A program made the translations under genes and the position numbers. A model generated the notes under the pieces. That model was not told the DNA's origin. It saw only the letters and a program-made list of their open reading frames with translations, and did no database searches. A DNA stretch of 64,000 bases from JALYNX01 sp963780755 (GTDB lineage: Bacteria; Actinomycetota; Acidimicrobiia; Spongiisociales; ZC4RG35): contig CAWACX010000001.1 in the NCBI GenBank assembly GCA_963780755.1, positions 1,054,001 through 1,118,000 on the forward strand, read 5' to 3'. Shown here in pieces: positions 18,321 to 28,237 of the stretch (within the stretch, counting starts at the first letter, position 1; the number at the start of each line of letters is the position of its first letter).

Positions 18321-19193
18321 TCAGGGTAAAGCCAACAACGACTTGGCGACGCCGTCCAGTGTGTCGTGCTGGGAAACGAACGCCGTGTCAGCGCCCAGAG
18401 CGTCCATGACTCCCTCGGCGACCAGGATGCCGCCGAGGATGACCTCGGCGCGCTTGGGGTCGAGCCCGGGGAGATGGGCGGTCTCTTCGAGGTCCAGCTC
18501 GGCCATGATCTCGATGATCTTCGCCACCTCGGCGCGTGTCACCTCGCGGCCGTGGACGGAGCTGCCTACGGGGGCGGCACGGGCCACCGAAGCCAGGCTG
18601 GTCCAGGTGCCGGCAACCCCGATCAGGGAGCCATACTCGAAGGCCGACAGGCCCGAGAATGCCTCTCGGACCTCATCCCTTGCCGCCTCGACCTCCTCGG
18701 GCCGCGCCGGGTGGAAGGGAACAGCCCGCTCGGTGACCCGCACGGAGCCGATGTCGATGGACACACCGCTCCCTTCGGTGACGATTTCAGTGCTTCCACC
18801 CCCGATGTCGGACACGACGATGGGGCTCGCTCCCTCGAAGCCACTCACCGCTCCCTCGTATGCAAGGCGCGCCTCGTCCTCGCCGCTGATCAGGGTCGGC
18901 CTGATCCCGATTGCCGCCTCGGCGCGATCGAAGAACGTCTCCCGGTTGGCGGCGTCGCGGGAAGCAGAGGTGGCGATCACCTTGTGTCGCGCGACCCCGG
19001 CCTCGCTCATCAGCTTGCCGTAGCGCTCGAGCACCGCAACCGTCTCCACGATCCGCGGCTCGCTGAGGACACCCGTGCTGTCGACTCCGCGGCCCAAGCC
19101 GGTCACTTCCTCCAACCTCTGCAGGTCGATGATCCCGTCCGTTATCAGCAGGCGCATCGAGTTGGTTCCGATATCGACGACTCCGACATTCAC
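18321..19193 (-). CDS. Exopolyphosphatase / pppGpp phosphohydrolase (Ppx/GppA)
   Basis: 290 aa, the short actinobacterial form of the ASKHA-fold phosphatase that removes terminal phosphate from polyphosphate or pppGpp. The phosphate-binding loops VVDIGTNSMRLLI (N-terminus) and SDIGGGSTEIV (middle) are both intact, and GVAGTWTSLA precedes the C-terminal lobe. The GTG start at 19193 overlaps the DUF501 stop (GTGA). It is the last gene of the long minus-strand cluster, just before tRNA-Leu. Confidence 0.92.
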   Translation of the reverse strand: MNVGVVDIGTNSMRLLITDGIIDLQRLEEVTGLGRGVDSTGVLSEPRIVETVAVLERYGKLMSEAGVARHKVIATSASRDAANRETFFDRAEAAIGIRPTLISGEDEARLAYEGAVSGFEGASPIVVSDIGGGSTEIVTEGSGVSIDIGSVRVTERAVPFHPARPEEVEAARDEVREAFSGLSAFEYGSLIGVAGTWTSLASVARAAPVGSSVHGREVTRAEVAKIIEIMAELDLEETAHLPGLDPKRAEVILGGILVAEGVMDALGADTAFVSQHDTLDGVAKSLLALP

Positions 19194-19699
19194 GGCTTGC
19201 CCCCCCACCTGGGATTTCGTGTCCCATCGACGACGCACTGGACCTCACAGTCGAGTGGCTCTACCCAGGAGGCGACGATTTGACCCACGGGATTGCTGCC
19301 ACCTGCGCCGTGGTGGGCGTAGTGGGCATGGAGGCACTTGACGCCGGCCCGGGCGCCACCGACGCCGCCAGTGGGGACGGGGGTCGCCCCGGGTGGGATC
19401 AGGGCGTCTCGCAGTTCGGCGTATGAGGCGTGGGCGCGCTCCAGGGCGGCGCCGAACTCCGGGTCGGCCGTCGCCTTCTGCTCCATCCGGCCCACACCGC
19501 CCGTGCTCTCCAGCCTCCCGACGCGAGCGGTCGCCAGTGGGCAGGTGAGCCAGTAGAGGGTAGGAAATGGAGTTCCATCGTCGAGCAGAGGAGGGACCTG
19601 GATCACTACCGGCAACCCGAGGTGGCACCGGGCCACCACGCGGGAGGGGGCGCGGGGTGCCCTTCCGATCTGAGCCTCGATGACCTGGTGGTCATCCAT
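19190..19699 (-). CDS. DUF501 domain protein
   Basis: 169 aa. The opening MDDHQVIEAQIGRAPRAPSRVVARCHLGLPVV, the block TLYWLTCPLATARVGRLES and the Cys/His-containing GVKCLHAHYAHHGAGGSNPVG are the DUF501 signature. The conserved Cys/His residues may bind a metal. The family is restricted largely to actinobacteria and almost always follows divIC and precedes ppx, as here. The biochemical role is unknown. It starts 5 nt after the divIC stop. Confidence 0.92.
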   Translation of the reverse strand: MDDHQVIEAQIGRAPRAPSRVVARCHLGLPVVIQVPPLLDDGTPFPTLYWLTCPLATARVGRLESTGGVGRMEQKATADPEFGAALERAHASYAELRDALIPPGATPVPTGGVGGARAGVKCLHAHYAHHGAGGSNPVGQIVASWVEPLDCEVQCVVDGTRNPRWGGKP

Positions 19700-19704
19700 T
19701 CCGA

Positions 19705-20124
19705 TCACTCCGGCGAATCTAGGTCGCCTCCGGTGAGGAAATCCCAAATCTCCTCTACCCATGTCCTGTCGGAGAGGTCGGAGGGTGTCGGCACGGCGTC
19801 CGCCGCGCCCGTGGCCCCCGGGGGGTCGAGGACCACGTAGGCGACCTCCCCTTCCCGGACGTATCCCAGCTTCTCCCGGGCCAACCTCTCGATCTCTTCG
19901 GGCGTGTTCAAAGCGGCGACGTCGGCCGAGAGGACCTCGTTCTCGGCCTCCAGTGCCGCGAGCTGGTCCTGGGCCGCCTGGACCTGATTCCGGGAGTCGA
20001 GGATCTGTCGATAGGGCACCACCTGTGTCAGGAAGGCGGCGCCCGTCAGGATGAAGAGCAGGGTCACGAGGGCGGCCCCGGAGCGGCCTCTGACCCTCAA
20101 CGGGGCCTCCGGAAGGTCGACCAC
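19705..20124 (-). CDS. Septum formation initiator family protein (FtsB/DivIC-like)
   Basis: 139 aa. One transmembrane helix (about residues 18-37, ALVTLLFILTGAAFLTQVV) is followed by a coiled coil (QVQAAQDQLAALEAENEVLSADVAAL) and the family motif IERLAREKLGYVREGE. FtsB/DivIC bridges FtsL and FtsQ in the divisome. A C-terminal Pro/Ser-rich tail is extra. The GTG start lies inside the last 28 nt of eno. Confidence 0.88.
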   Translation of the reverse strand: MVDLPEAPLRVRGRSGAALVTLLFILTGAAFLTQVVPYRQILDSRNQVQAAQDQLAALEAENEVLSADVAALNTPEEIERLAREKLGYVREGEVAYVVLDPPGATGAADAVPTPSDLSDRTWVEEIWDFLTGGDLDSPE

Positions 20125-21377
20125 CCCGGGAACCGGGCATCGGGCCCCAATTCCTCCTCGATCCGCAGCAACTCGTTGTATTTGGCCGTGCGCTCACCGC
20201 GGGCCGGTGCCCCCGACTTGATCTGGCCGGAGTCGGTGGCCACCGCCAGATGGGAGATGAAGCTGTCCTCGGTCTCACCGGAGCGATGGCTGACCATCGT
20301 CCCGTAGGAGGCGCCTCTCGCCATGCTCATTGTGTGGAGGGTCTCCGACACCGATCCGATCTGATTCACCTTGATCAGGATCGCGTTGGCAGCAGACTCC
20401 GCGATGCCCTTGCGCAGGAACTCCTCGTTGGTGACGAACAGGTCGTCGCCGACCAGTTGGACGCGATGGCCGACCTGGGCTGTGAGGGCCTTCCAACCGT
20501 CCCAGTCGTCTTCCCCCATGCCGTCCTCGACTGACACCAGTGGGTAGCGCTCCACCAGGTCCACGAGGTAGCCGACCATTTCGTCTGAGTCGAGGCCTCT
20601 CCCTTCGAGGTGGTAGCGCCCTTCCCGGTGGAGCTCGGTTGCCGCCACGTCGAGAGCGAGGGCGATCTCCGCACCCAGCTCGTACCCGGCAACTCCAATC
20701 GCCTCGACCAGGAGGTCCAAAGCCGCTTCATTAGTCGGCAGGTCAGGGGCAAAGCCTCCTTCGTCGCCGACGTTCGTGCCCAATCCCCGGCCCCCGATCA
20801 CCTTCTTGAGTGCCTGATAGACCTCGACGCCGGCACGCAGCGCCTCCGCAAACGTCGGAAACCCGGCGGGCACGATCATGAACTCCTGGATGTCCACCGA
20901 GTTCGCGGCGTGGGCCCCCCCATTGAGCACGTTCAGGCAGGGGACCGGCAGGGTGCGGGCCGACGGACCGCCCAGGTAGCGGAAGAGAGGGACGCCCAGA
21001 CTGGCGGCGGCGGCTCTGGCCACGGCCAGCGACACGGCCAGGATCGCATTGGCGCCGAGGTTGGCCTTGTTGGGAGTGGCGTCGAGGTCCAGCATCACCT
21101 GATCGATGTGCTCCTGACGGGTGACATCGGTGCCGATCAGAGCCGGGGCAATCGCCTCCGTGACATTGGCCACTGCCCGTCCGACGCCCTTTCCCGCCCA
21201 ACGATCACCCCCGTCGCGCAACTCGACGGCTTCCATGGCACCGGTCGAGGCTCCGGAAGGGACTATGGCCCGGCCCTGCCCACCACCCACGGTGGTCACT
21301 TCTGCCTCGACCGTGGGGTTACCCCGGGAATCGAGGACCTGACGGGCGTGAATCCGCTCGATGTTGTTCAGAGTCAT
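20097..21377 (-). CDS. eno: Enolase
   Basis: 426 aa, full length, converting 2-phosphoglycerate to phosphoenolpyruvate. The N-terminus is MTLNNIERIHARQVLDSRGNPTVE. The metal-binding VEDGMGEDDWDGW, LVGDDLFVTN and catalytic Lys segment LIKVNQIGSVSETL are all intact, followed by SHRSGETEDSFISHLAVA. The ATG at 21377 was chosen because the upstream extension has no similarity to enolase. It sits between mazG and divIC, the usual actinobacterial order. Confidence 0.97.
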   Translation of the reverse strand: MTLNNIERIHARQVLDSRGNPTVEAEVTTVGGGQGRAIVPSGASTGAMEAVELRDGGDRWAGKGVGRAVANVTEAIAPALIGTDVTRQEHIDQVMLDLDATPNKANLGANAILAVSLAVARAAAASLGVPLFRYLGGPSARTLPVPCLNVLNGGAHAANSVDIQEFMIVPAGFPTFAEALRAGVEVYQALKKVIGGRGLGTNVGDEGGFAPDLPTNEAALDLLVEAIGVAGYELGAEIALALDVAATELHREGRYHLEGRGLDSDEMVGYLVDLVERYPLVSVEDGMGEDDWDGWKALTAQVGHRVQLVGDDLFVTNEEFLRKGIAESAANAILIKVNQIGSVSETLHTMSMARGASYGTMVSHRSGETEDSFISHLAVATDSGQIKSGAPARGERTAKYNELLRIEEELGPDARFPGWSTFRRPR

Positions 21378-21457
21378 GCAGCGACAGGTTCCCCGGTAGG
21401 ACTGGAGGGAAAAACTAACAGCAGCCGGTTGTTGTTCAGATGACTGCCGTGCACCGG

Positions 21458-22873
21458 TCAGCCGGGTTCGCCCTTGGCTCGGTCCCAACGCTGATTGAGC
21501 CCATCGAGGTCCAGGCCGTGGAGTGAGCCTTCCGCCTCCATGCGACGGAACCGAGTTTCGAAGCGCTCGGTGGCCTGACGGAGTGCAATCTCCGGGTCGA
21601 GCCCGAGGTGGCGGGCCAGGTTCACCACAGAGAACAGGACGTCACCAAGCTCAGACCCTGCCTGTTCCCGATCATCGAGGACCGCCTCCAGCTCGTCGAG
21701 CTCCTCCCTGACCTTGGGAAGGACCTGGGCAGCCTGCTCCCAGTCGAATCCCACCTTGGCGGCTCGGTTCTGCACCTTGGAAGCCCGTTGCAGGGCAGGA
21801 GCACCGACCGGCACACCGTCGAGGGCGGACTCCGAGGCCCCACCCCGCTCCTCTTCCTTGATCCGGTCCCAATTCGACTTCACCTCGGCCGCCGAGCCCA
21901 CCTCGACGTCACCGAACACGTGAGGGTGCCGGCGCACCAGCTTCTGGCGCATCACCTCGGCCACATCGTCGACGTCGAATGCCCCGGCCTGGCGGGCGAT
22001 AGCGGCATGGAACAGGACCTGGAGCAGGACATCGCCCAACTCGTCCTCGACTTCGGAATATGCCACCCAATCGGGCTCTCCCTCCGGGAGCCGGCTCACC
22101 GCCTCTATGAGCTCATAGCTCTCCTCGACCAGGTTCTTCATCAAGCTCTGATGCGTCTGCTCCCGGTCCCAGGGGCACTCCTCGCGGAGCCGGGCCATGG
22201 TGTGGACCGCTCCGATTAGGCCACCGGGCTCCGCGTCTATGTACATCGAGGTCCGGAATCCGGCGAGCGACGGATCGACGCCGTCCGCCGTGGACTCGAT
22301 GACCCGGCCCTCCTCCGATCCGAGCTCGGTGAGCATGAACACAGGAGTGCCCTCGGGCAGGACGCGATCGACGGCCGCCGCCACTTCGGCGAGGACTTCC
22401 GGGCGGTCGAGGTGGGCGATGATCGTGGGCTTGTCCAACACCAATGGCGCTGGCAGCCCATGCCCGTTGAGGATCTGGAGGCCCCGGTCCAGGGGGTCAT
22501 ACCCAACCGTGGAAAGCACGGCATCGACGAAGGACTCTGCCGGTATCACCTCGACCTCGGCATCCGACTGCAGCAACTTGCGCACCGCAAACTCGCCGAT
22601 GAGAGGGCTGCCGGGAACCGCATAGACCACCGGCCCGGACTCGGCGGCAGCCAAGACTCGCTCAGCTATCGCGGTATAGACGTCATCGAACCCCTCGAAG
22701 GACTGGTACAGGTCATCGCAGAAGATGACATCCCTCAAAGCTGCGAGTTGGGACGCGGCCGGGTGATGGCGAGTGCGGAGGATCACCTGCATGCCGGGAT
22801 CGAGGAAGATGGCACGGACCGGTGCCGGGACCCGGTCGAAGTCGCCGGGACCGAGACCGGTGACCAGGATCAC
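21458..22873 (-). CDS. YabN-like fusion: SAM-methylase-like domain + MazG nucleotide pyrophosphohydrolase
   Basis: 471 aa. Residues ~1-215 resemble a tetrapyrrole-methylase fold (VILVTGLGPGDFD, VVYAVPGSPLIGEFAV), as in Bacillus YabN. The rest is MazG, with two all-alpha repeats bearing EEsxE-type metal sites (NLVEESYELIEAV, EVEDELGDVLLQVLFH; KVREELDELEAVL, ELGDVLFSVVNLARHLG). MazG hydrolyses NTPs such as oxidised or excess nucleotides. The methylase domain's substrate is unknown. The GTG start overlaps the stop of the upstream PPIase gene (GTGA). Confidence 0.92.
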   Translation of the reverse strand: MILVTGLGPGDFDRVPAPVRAIFLDPGMQVILRTRHHPAASQLAALRDVIFCDDLYQSFEGFDDVYTAIAERVLAAAESGPVVYAVPGSPLIGEFAVRKLLQSDAEVEVIPAESFVDAVLSTVGYDPLDRGLQILNGHGLPAPLVLDKPTIIAHLDRPEVLAEVAAAVDRVLPEGTPVFMLTELGSEEGRVIESTADGVDPSLAGFRTSMYIDAEPGGLIGAVHTMARLREECPWDREQTHQSLMKNLVEESYELIEAVSRLPEGEPDWVAYSEVEDELGDVLLQVLFHAAIARQAGAFDVDDVAEVMRQKLVRRHPHVFGDVEVGSAAEVKSNWDRIKEEERGGASESALDGVPVGAPALQRASKVQNRAAKVGFDWEQAAQVLPKVREELDELEAVLDDREQAGSELGDVLFSVVNLARHLGLDPEIALRQATERFETRFRRMEAEGSLHGLDLDGLNQRWDRAKGEPG

Positions 22874-23802
22874 CCGGTGGTCGTTGTGGCACCGGCGGGA
22901 GGAACGACTCCGGGTGTGGGATCGGTCTCCCAGGTCCCGTACTGCTCGTTGACCTCGACCTCGGCGGCCTCTGCCTTCGAGACGAACCAATCCTGGGATG
23001 CCAGCTCGACTGCCTGTGCCTGGAGGGTCGTCGTCGCTTGCTCGACAGTGGGCAACTCGTCCTCCCGCACCAGGATCACGTGGTACCCGAATTCGGACTG
23101 GACCGGCGCGGTGGGCACCCCGACTTCGGCAGCGGTCATCGCTTCAGCGAACTCCGGGACGTACTGCTCTGGAGCTTGACACCCCAGGTCCCCGCCGTTT
23201 GCGGAGGATCCGTCCAGCGATACCTCCAGCGCCACGTCGGCGAACTCCTCACCGGCCTCGAGACGAGCGACGACGTCCTGAGCTTCCGTTTCGGTGGCGA
23301 CCAGGATGTGCGATGCGCAGGTCTGGGTCTCGGCGAGGGCTTCCGCCTCGGCGATGATGCCGTCGATCTCCTCCTGGGTGGGGGCTGCCACTTCGCCCTC
23401 CATCTCCTCGCGGATCGCGCCCTGTATCAACGACTGATGGGCGATCATCTGCAGCAGCTCTTCGGTTACTTGCATCTGGGCGAGCAGTTCCTCACGGGTC
23501 TGGTCCCCGGTGAGCTCGGCGGTGATGATCCGGTCGGCCTCTTCCGCGATCTCGTCGACGGTGAAAGTGATGCCGAAATCGTCGTCGGCTCCGCGGGCAA
23601 ACACATCGAGAACGATGTTGAAGGAGAGCAGGTCGGCGAACTGCGTGGGATCGATCGTCTGTCCCTCGGCCGCGGTCACCAGGCTCTCGATTTCGGCGAC
23701 GGTGATGTCCACGCCGTCAACCGTGGCGGCGACATCGTTGCCACCGGCACAAGCGCCGAGTGCGAGCACGACCGTCAGCACGGGGATTGCAAGCTTCTTC
23801 AA
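22870..23802 (-). CDS. Parvulin-type peptidylprolyl isomerase lipoprotein (SurA/PrsA-like)
   Basis: 310 aa. TTG start at 23802, supported by AAAGGA about 6 nt upstream and by an immediate lipoprotein signal (KKLAIPVLTVVLALGAC, lipobox ALGAC). A SurA-N-like helical region follows, then a parvulin domain (ASHILVATETEAQDVVARL ... GGDLGCQAPEQYVPEF ... FGYHVILV). The C-terminus has a T/G-rich tail. It probably folds or holds exported proteins at the membrane. It sits between mfd and mazG. Confidence 0.9.
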   Translation of the reverse strand: MKKLAIPVLTVVLALGACAGGNDVAATVDGVDITVAEIESLVTAAEGQTIDPTQFADLLSFNIVLDVFARGADDDFGITFTVDEIAEEADRIITAELTGDQTREELLAQMQVTEELLQMIAHQSLIQGAIREEMEGEVAAPTQEEIDGIIAEAEALAETQTCASHILVATETEAQDVVARLEAGEEFADVALEVSLDGSSANGGDLGCQAPEQYVPEFAEAMTAAEVGVPTAPVQSEFGYHVILVREDELPTVEQATTTLQAQAVELASQDWFVSKAEAAEVEVNEQYGTWETDPTPGVVPPAGATTTTG

Positions 23803-23881
23803 GAGGGGTCCTTTGCGGAGAAGGAAATTGAGGTCGAATGGTAGAGACTCGGGTCGACAACCATTACTCGACAAGTCGGGC

Positions 23882-26800
23882 TCAGGCCTCGTCCTCAGGC
23901 CACATTCTTGCAATGAAGTCGGAGAGCCCGGGCACCAACGGGTTGGGTGCGGGTATGAAGACCAGGCCCTCGGCCGCCCTCAGCACCGACCGGGGCTGGA
24001 GCCGCTTCAGGCGGACCTCCTGTGATGGCTTGAGGTCCACCGGGCCGATTCGGATCTCATGGCGCAACTTGACCATCTCCTCCAGGCCGACCCTCATCGC
24101 ATCGACCCTGAGCCGCGCCAGGTCGAGCAAGGCATCGGCCGCGGCGGGCCGGGGGCCAAATCGGTCCTCCCACTCCCCGGCCACATCGTCGACTTCGCCC
24201 CTGGTCGCGGTGGCGGCCAGGCGCCGGTATGCCTCCAACCTCAATTCCTGGTCCGCGATGTACGAGTCGGGAAGGTGAGCGTCCACGGGGAGATCGATCC
24301 TGATCTCAGCCGGGACCTCGTTGACCACGCCCGTGCCCTCCAGCTCTGAAACTGCTTCCGCCACCAGCTCGGCATAGAGGTCGAACCCCACAGCGGCGAT
24401 GTGCCCGCTCTGGACCTCACCGAGGATCGAGCCGGCACCCCGGATCTCGAGGTCCTTGAGGGCGAGGAGGAATCCCGAACCGAGGTCTGTTGCTTCACCA
24501 ATCGCCTCCAGCCGGCGATGGGCCTCCTCGCTGAGGGTGCGGTCGTAGGGATGGAACAGATAGGCATAGGCGCGTTGGCTGGAGCGCCCGACCCGGCCCC
24601 GGAGCTGATAGAGCTGGGCGAGACCGAGGAGGTCGGCCCGCTCCACGATCAGCGTGTTGACCTGGGGGAGGTCGAGCCCGGACTCGATGATGGTGGTAGC
24701 CACCATCACGTCGTACTCACGGTTCCAGAAGTCGATCATCACCTGCTCCAGGCGCCCCTCCGACATCTGGCCGTGGGCCACGACGTAGCGGGCGTCTGGC
24801 ACCAGCTCGCGAAGCCGGGCAACAGCCCGATCGATCGACTGCACCCGGTTGTGCACATAGAAGACCTGGCCCTCCCGCAGCACCTCGCGGCGGATGGCGG
24901 CTGAGATCGCCTGGTCGTCGAAGGGGCCGACATAGGTCAGGATCGGATGGCGGTCTTCGGGTGCGGTCCGAATGTGGGACACGTCACGGATCCCGGTGAG
25001 TGCCATCTCCAGGGTCCGGGGTATCGGGGTGGCGGTGAGCGTGAGCACGTCCACGCCGATCTTGAGCTGCTTCAGGGCGTCCTTCGCCGCAACCCCGAAC
25101 CTCTGCTCCTCATCGATGACCAGGAGGCCCAGCTCCTTGAAGGTCACGTCGTCGGAAAGGAGGCGATGGGTTCCGATCACCACATCCACTTCGCCGGTGG
25201 CGAGGCCGGCGACGACCCGGTCCTGCTGTTTAGAGGTGAGGAACCTTGAGAGAGCCTCCACCCGGACCGGATAGGGAGCGAACCGCTCGCCAAATGTCTG
25301 GTGGTGTTGCTGTACGAGCAAGGTTGTCGGGCATAGCACCGCCACCTGTTTCCCGGCCTGGACCGCCTTGAACGCGGCCCGGATCGCGACTTCGGTCTTG
25401 CCAAACCCGACGTCGCCGAATACCAGCCGGTCCATCGGCTCGACCTGCTCCATGTCGGCCTTGACCTCGGCAATTGCACGCATCTGGTCGGGGGTCTCCT
25501 CGAACGGAAACGAGCTCTCCAGTTCCGCTTGCCATGGGGTGTCGGCCCCGAAGGGGAACCCGACCGCAGCGGCCCTCATCCGGTGCAGCTCGACCACGCG
25601 CTGGGCGACCGCCGCAACCGCCATCCGAACCCTGGCCTTCTGCTCCGACCAGTCCCGCCCTCCCATCCGGGACACCCGAGGCGCCTCGCCGCCGGTGTAA
25701 CGGGTCACGGCGGCCAACTGGTCCACCGGCACGTACAACCGGTCTGCGCCGGCGTAGGCAATCACCAGATAGTCGCGCTCGGTCCCGACCATGGTCCTCG
25801 AGACCAGTCCCTCGAACCTCCCGATGCCGTGCTGGTGGTGAACGACGTAGTCGCCTTCGGTGAGGTCCCGGTACTGGTGGGTGAGGGCGGCCCGGCCCCG
25901 GCCGACACGGCGATGTGCCCGTCGCCGCCCGGCGATCTCCTGCTCGCCGAGCACCGCCACACCGAGGTCGGGGGCGATCAGCCCGTTGTGGATCCCGACC
26001 GGGACGATTCCCGACCTCGGTGTCATCAAGCCATCGAGGCGGTCCAGGGCGAGCCCCTGCTCCAGGAGTGCTCTCGCCACCCGATCCGCGGCAGCTTCGC
26101 CATCCATCGCGATCACGGTGGTGATCGAGGCATCGAGGAGCCGCCGGAGCGAGGCAGACACCGACTCCGGGTCACCCGGGGTCGCGTCGAGCACGCGGGT
26201 CGCGAGTACCGAATCGGCGGGCCCCGTCGGAGCGGTGGGAACCCGGAGATGCGGTGTGCCGTCGAGTCGCTCCCCGAGGTCGAGGAAGAGCGCAGGGTGG
26301 GCGCCGGCCTCAGGCGCCTGCTCCCCCCAGGTCGGCGCCAGGGCGCGGGCCAGCTCCGCTTCCTCCTTGATCAAGTCACGCGCGCGGTCGATTGCCCGCG
26401 ACGGCTCGACGACGATCAGCCGGCTTCCCAGGGCGAGGTCCAGGAGCGAGACCGGATCCGCAAGCCAGGGCAGCCAGGACTCGATCCCGGAAAAGATGTG
26501 GCCCTCAGCGATCCGATCCCAGGTGGAGGCGGCCCACGACTCTTCGCTGCTGAGCGTCGCTGCACGGTCCCTCACGAGAGGGTCGGGCCGGAACTCGCGT
26601 GCCGGATACGCCAGCAGCTGGTCGACAGGGTCCTCGGAGCGCTGCGATGCGACCGAGAACACGCGGATGTCATCGACCTGGTCACCCCAGAAGTCGACCC
26701 GAACCGGCTCGTCGGACTGAGCCGGGAACACGTCGACGATGCCTCCACGCACCGCGAACTCCCCTCGACCTTCGACCCGGTCGGTCCGCGAATAGCCGAG

Positions 26801-27244
26801 GGCGGCCAGAGCCCGGGCCAGGTCGTCCAAAGGCCGCTCCTCGCCGCGGGACACGGTCAGTGGATCGGGTGAGGACGGGCTGAGACGCTGGATCGCGCTC
26901 CGAACGCTGGCAACCACCACGGCCGGGCCCCCTCCCGTTGCCAGCCGATGGCGCGCCCTCGCCCGATGGGCCATCGTGGTGAGGTTGGGCGACACGTGCT
27001 CGAACGGCAGGGTCTCCCAGGCCGGGGCCAAGGTCACGTCCTCTATGAAGAGGCGGAGGTCGTCGCTCAGGTCTTCCGCGTCACGCTCGCCGGGGACCAG
27101 GACCAGAAGCAACTCACCTAGCTGGTCGGCGAGGCCGGCGATGGCAAAGGCGCGACCTCCCGGCGACATGGCCCACGTCGCATCGAGCAAGGGCAGGGAG
27201 GCAGAGCGCCATGCCGAGAGAAGGGGAGCAAGCGGAGAGGGCAC
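23882..27244 (-). CDS. mfd: Transcription-repair coupling factor
   Basis: 1120 aa, full length. It displaces RNA polymerase stalled at lesions and recruits UvrA. In order: a UvrB-like N-terminal region, an RNAP-interaction domain near residues 440-510 (DYVVHHQHGIGRFEGL ... YAGADRLYVPVDQL), and an SF2 helicase with Walker A GDVGFGKTEVA, the DEEQ box IDEEQRFGV and the LTATPIPRTLEMAL motif. The RecG-like TRG region is LRGRVGRSSQRAYAYL, and the C-terminal TRCF domain follows. It starts 13 nt after the epimerase stop. Confidence 0.97.
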   Translation of the reverse strand: MPSPLAPLLSAWRSASLPLLDATWAMSPGGRAFAIAGLADQLGELLLVLVPGERDAEDLSDDLRLFIEDVTLAPAWETLPFEHVSPNLTTMAHRARARHRLATGGGPAVVVASVRSAIQRLSPSSPDPLTVSRGEERPLDDLARALAALGYSRTDRVEGRGEFAVRGGIVDVFPAQSDEPVRVDFWGDQVDDIRVFSVASQRSEDPVDQLLAYPAREFRPDPLVRDRAATLSSEESWAASTWDRIAEGHIFSGIESWLPWLADPVSLLDLALGSRLIVVEPSRAIDRARDLIKEEAELARALAPTWGEQAPEAGAHPALFLDLGERLDGTPHLRVPTAPTGPADSVLATRVLDATPGDPESVSASLRRLLDASITTVIAMDGEAAADRVARALLEQGLALDRLDGLMTPRSGIVPVGIHNGLIAPDLGVAVLGEQEIAGRRRAHRRVGRGRAALTHQYRDLTEGDYVVHHQHGIGRFEGLVSRTMVGTERDYLVIAYAGADRLYVPVDQLAAVTRYTGGEAPRVSRMGGRDWSEQKARVRMAVAAVAQRVVELHRMRAAAVGFPFGADTPWQAELESSFPFEETPDQMRAIAEVKADMEQVEPMDRLVFGDVGFGKTEVAIRAAFKAVQAGKQVAVLCPTTLLVQQHHQTFGERFAPYPVRVEALSRFLTSKQQDRVVAGLATGEVDVVIGTHRLLSDDVTFKELGLLVIDEEQRFGVAAKDALKQLKIGVDVLTLTATPIPRTLEMALTGIRDVSHIRTAPEDRHPILTYVGPFDDQAISAAIRREVLREGQVFYVHNRVQSIDRAVARLRELVPDARYVVAHGQMSEGRLEQVMIDFWNREYDVMVATTIIESGLDLPQVNTLIVERADLLGLAQLYQLRGRVGRSSQRAYAYLFHPYDRTLSEEAHRRLEAIGEATDLGSGFLLALKDLEIRGAGSILGEVQSGHIAAVGFDLYAELVAEAVSELEGTGVVNEVPAEIRIDLPVDAHLPDSYIADQELRLEAYRRLAATATRGEVDDVAGEWEDRFGPRPAAADALLDLARLRVDAMRVGLEEMVKLRHEIRIGPVDLKPSQEVRLKRLQPRSVLRAAEGLVFIPAPNPLVPGLSDFIARMWPEDEA

Positions 27245-27257
27245 GGGCCGACCGATG

Positions 27258-28237
27258 CTACCGGGATGCGGTGAGAAGTCCCTCGGACCGGAACCAGTCG
27301 ATCGTTCGCCGGAGGGTGCCCTCGATTGGCCGGTACTCCAGGCCGAGCTCGCGTGTCACCCGGGACCCGTCATAGCTGTGCCCATGTCTGAGGACCCGCG
27401 CCATCTCGCGACAGATGGGAGGACGGTGATCGGTCATGCGATAGCCGAGCTCCACCAACCCGGCGACGGCCGTGGCGAGTGGTCCCGGCACGTATCGCTG
27501 CCTGACCCCATCTCCGGTGACTTTCGCGGCCAACTCGATCGCCTCGCCAATCCGAAGAGACGCCCCACTCAGCAGGTAACGCCGGCCCGGCTCCCCTCGC
27601 TCGGCAGCCAATAGGTGGCCTCTGGCGCAATCGTCGATGTCGACGATGGAGATCGTGGTGTCGACCAAGAACGGGACCCTGCCCCGCACCACGTCGAGGA
27701 CCAACTTGCCGGTGCCGGTGGCCCTCCCCGGTCCCTGAACGGAGGACGGGTTGACCACGACCACTTCGAGGCCGGGCCGCTGCTCGAGGGCGATCTTCTC
27801 TGAGAGGTGCTTCGAGCGCTCGTAGCGGGACAGGTACCACCCCCGGTGCGGGCTCTCCTCGGACCCGACCGCTCCCTTCCGCTCGCCGATGGCCACCGCA
27901 CTCGAGGTGTGGACCAGCCTTCCCACACCGGCCTTGAGGCACGCCTCGATGACGTTCCAGGTGCCCAAGAGGTTGACCTTGTCCATCTCCGCCGGATCTC
28001 GGGGCACATCTCGTTGACCCCGGCCACGTGGAAAACCCAGTCGGCACCGGACACCAGGTCGGCCAGGCCGGCGGTATCGAGGACGTCGCCCCGGACCGGG
28101 GCCGCCCCCCGCGCATCGACCTTCTCTGCGGACTCGGGCGACCGGGCAAGTGCCCGCACCTCGTGGCCGGCCTGAACCGCGTGATCGAGCACGGCGACGC
28201 CGACAACACCCGAACCACCGGTGACCGCGACCTTCAC
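27258..28237 (-). CDS. NAD-dependent epimerase/dehydratase (extended SDR), one frameshift
   Basis: About 326 aa after correction. The Rossmann start VKVAVTGGSGVVGVAVLDHA carries the TGxxGxxG motif. The SDR triad appears as Ser in HTSSAVAIG and YxxxK in YLSRYERSKHLSEK. The frame is broken at about 28000-28004 in a run of four C (minus strand), as though one C is missing. Restoring it joins NEMCPRDPAEMDKVNLLGTWN. It is the only apparent deletion among the frame errors. The GTG start overlaps the pgsA stop (GTGA). The substrate is not known. Confidence 0.88.

Noticed and set aside
20097..21488. Enolase with a 37-residue N-terminal extension from an upstream codon
   Set aside because: The extension has no enolase similarity; the ATG at 21377 gives the normal length.
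25529..26872. 447-codon plus-strand frame inside mfd
   Set aside because: Antisense shadow; Arg/Pro/Gly-rich composition without motifs, while mfd is full length.
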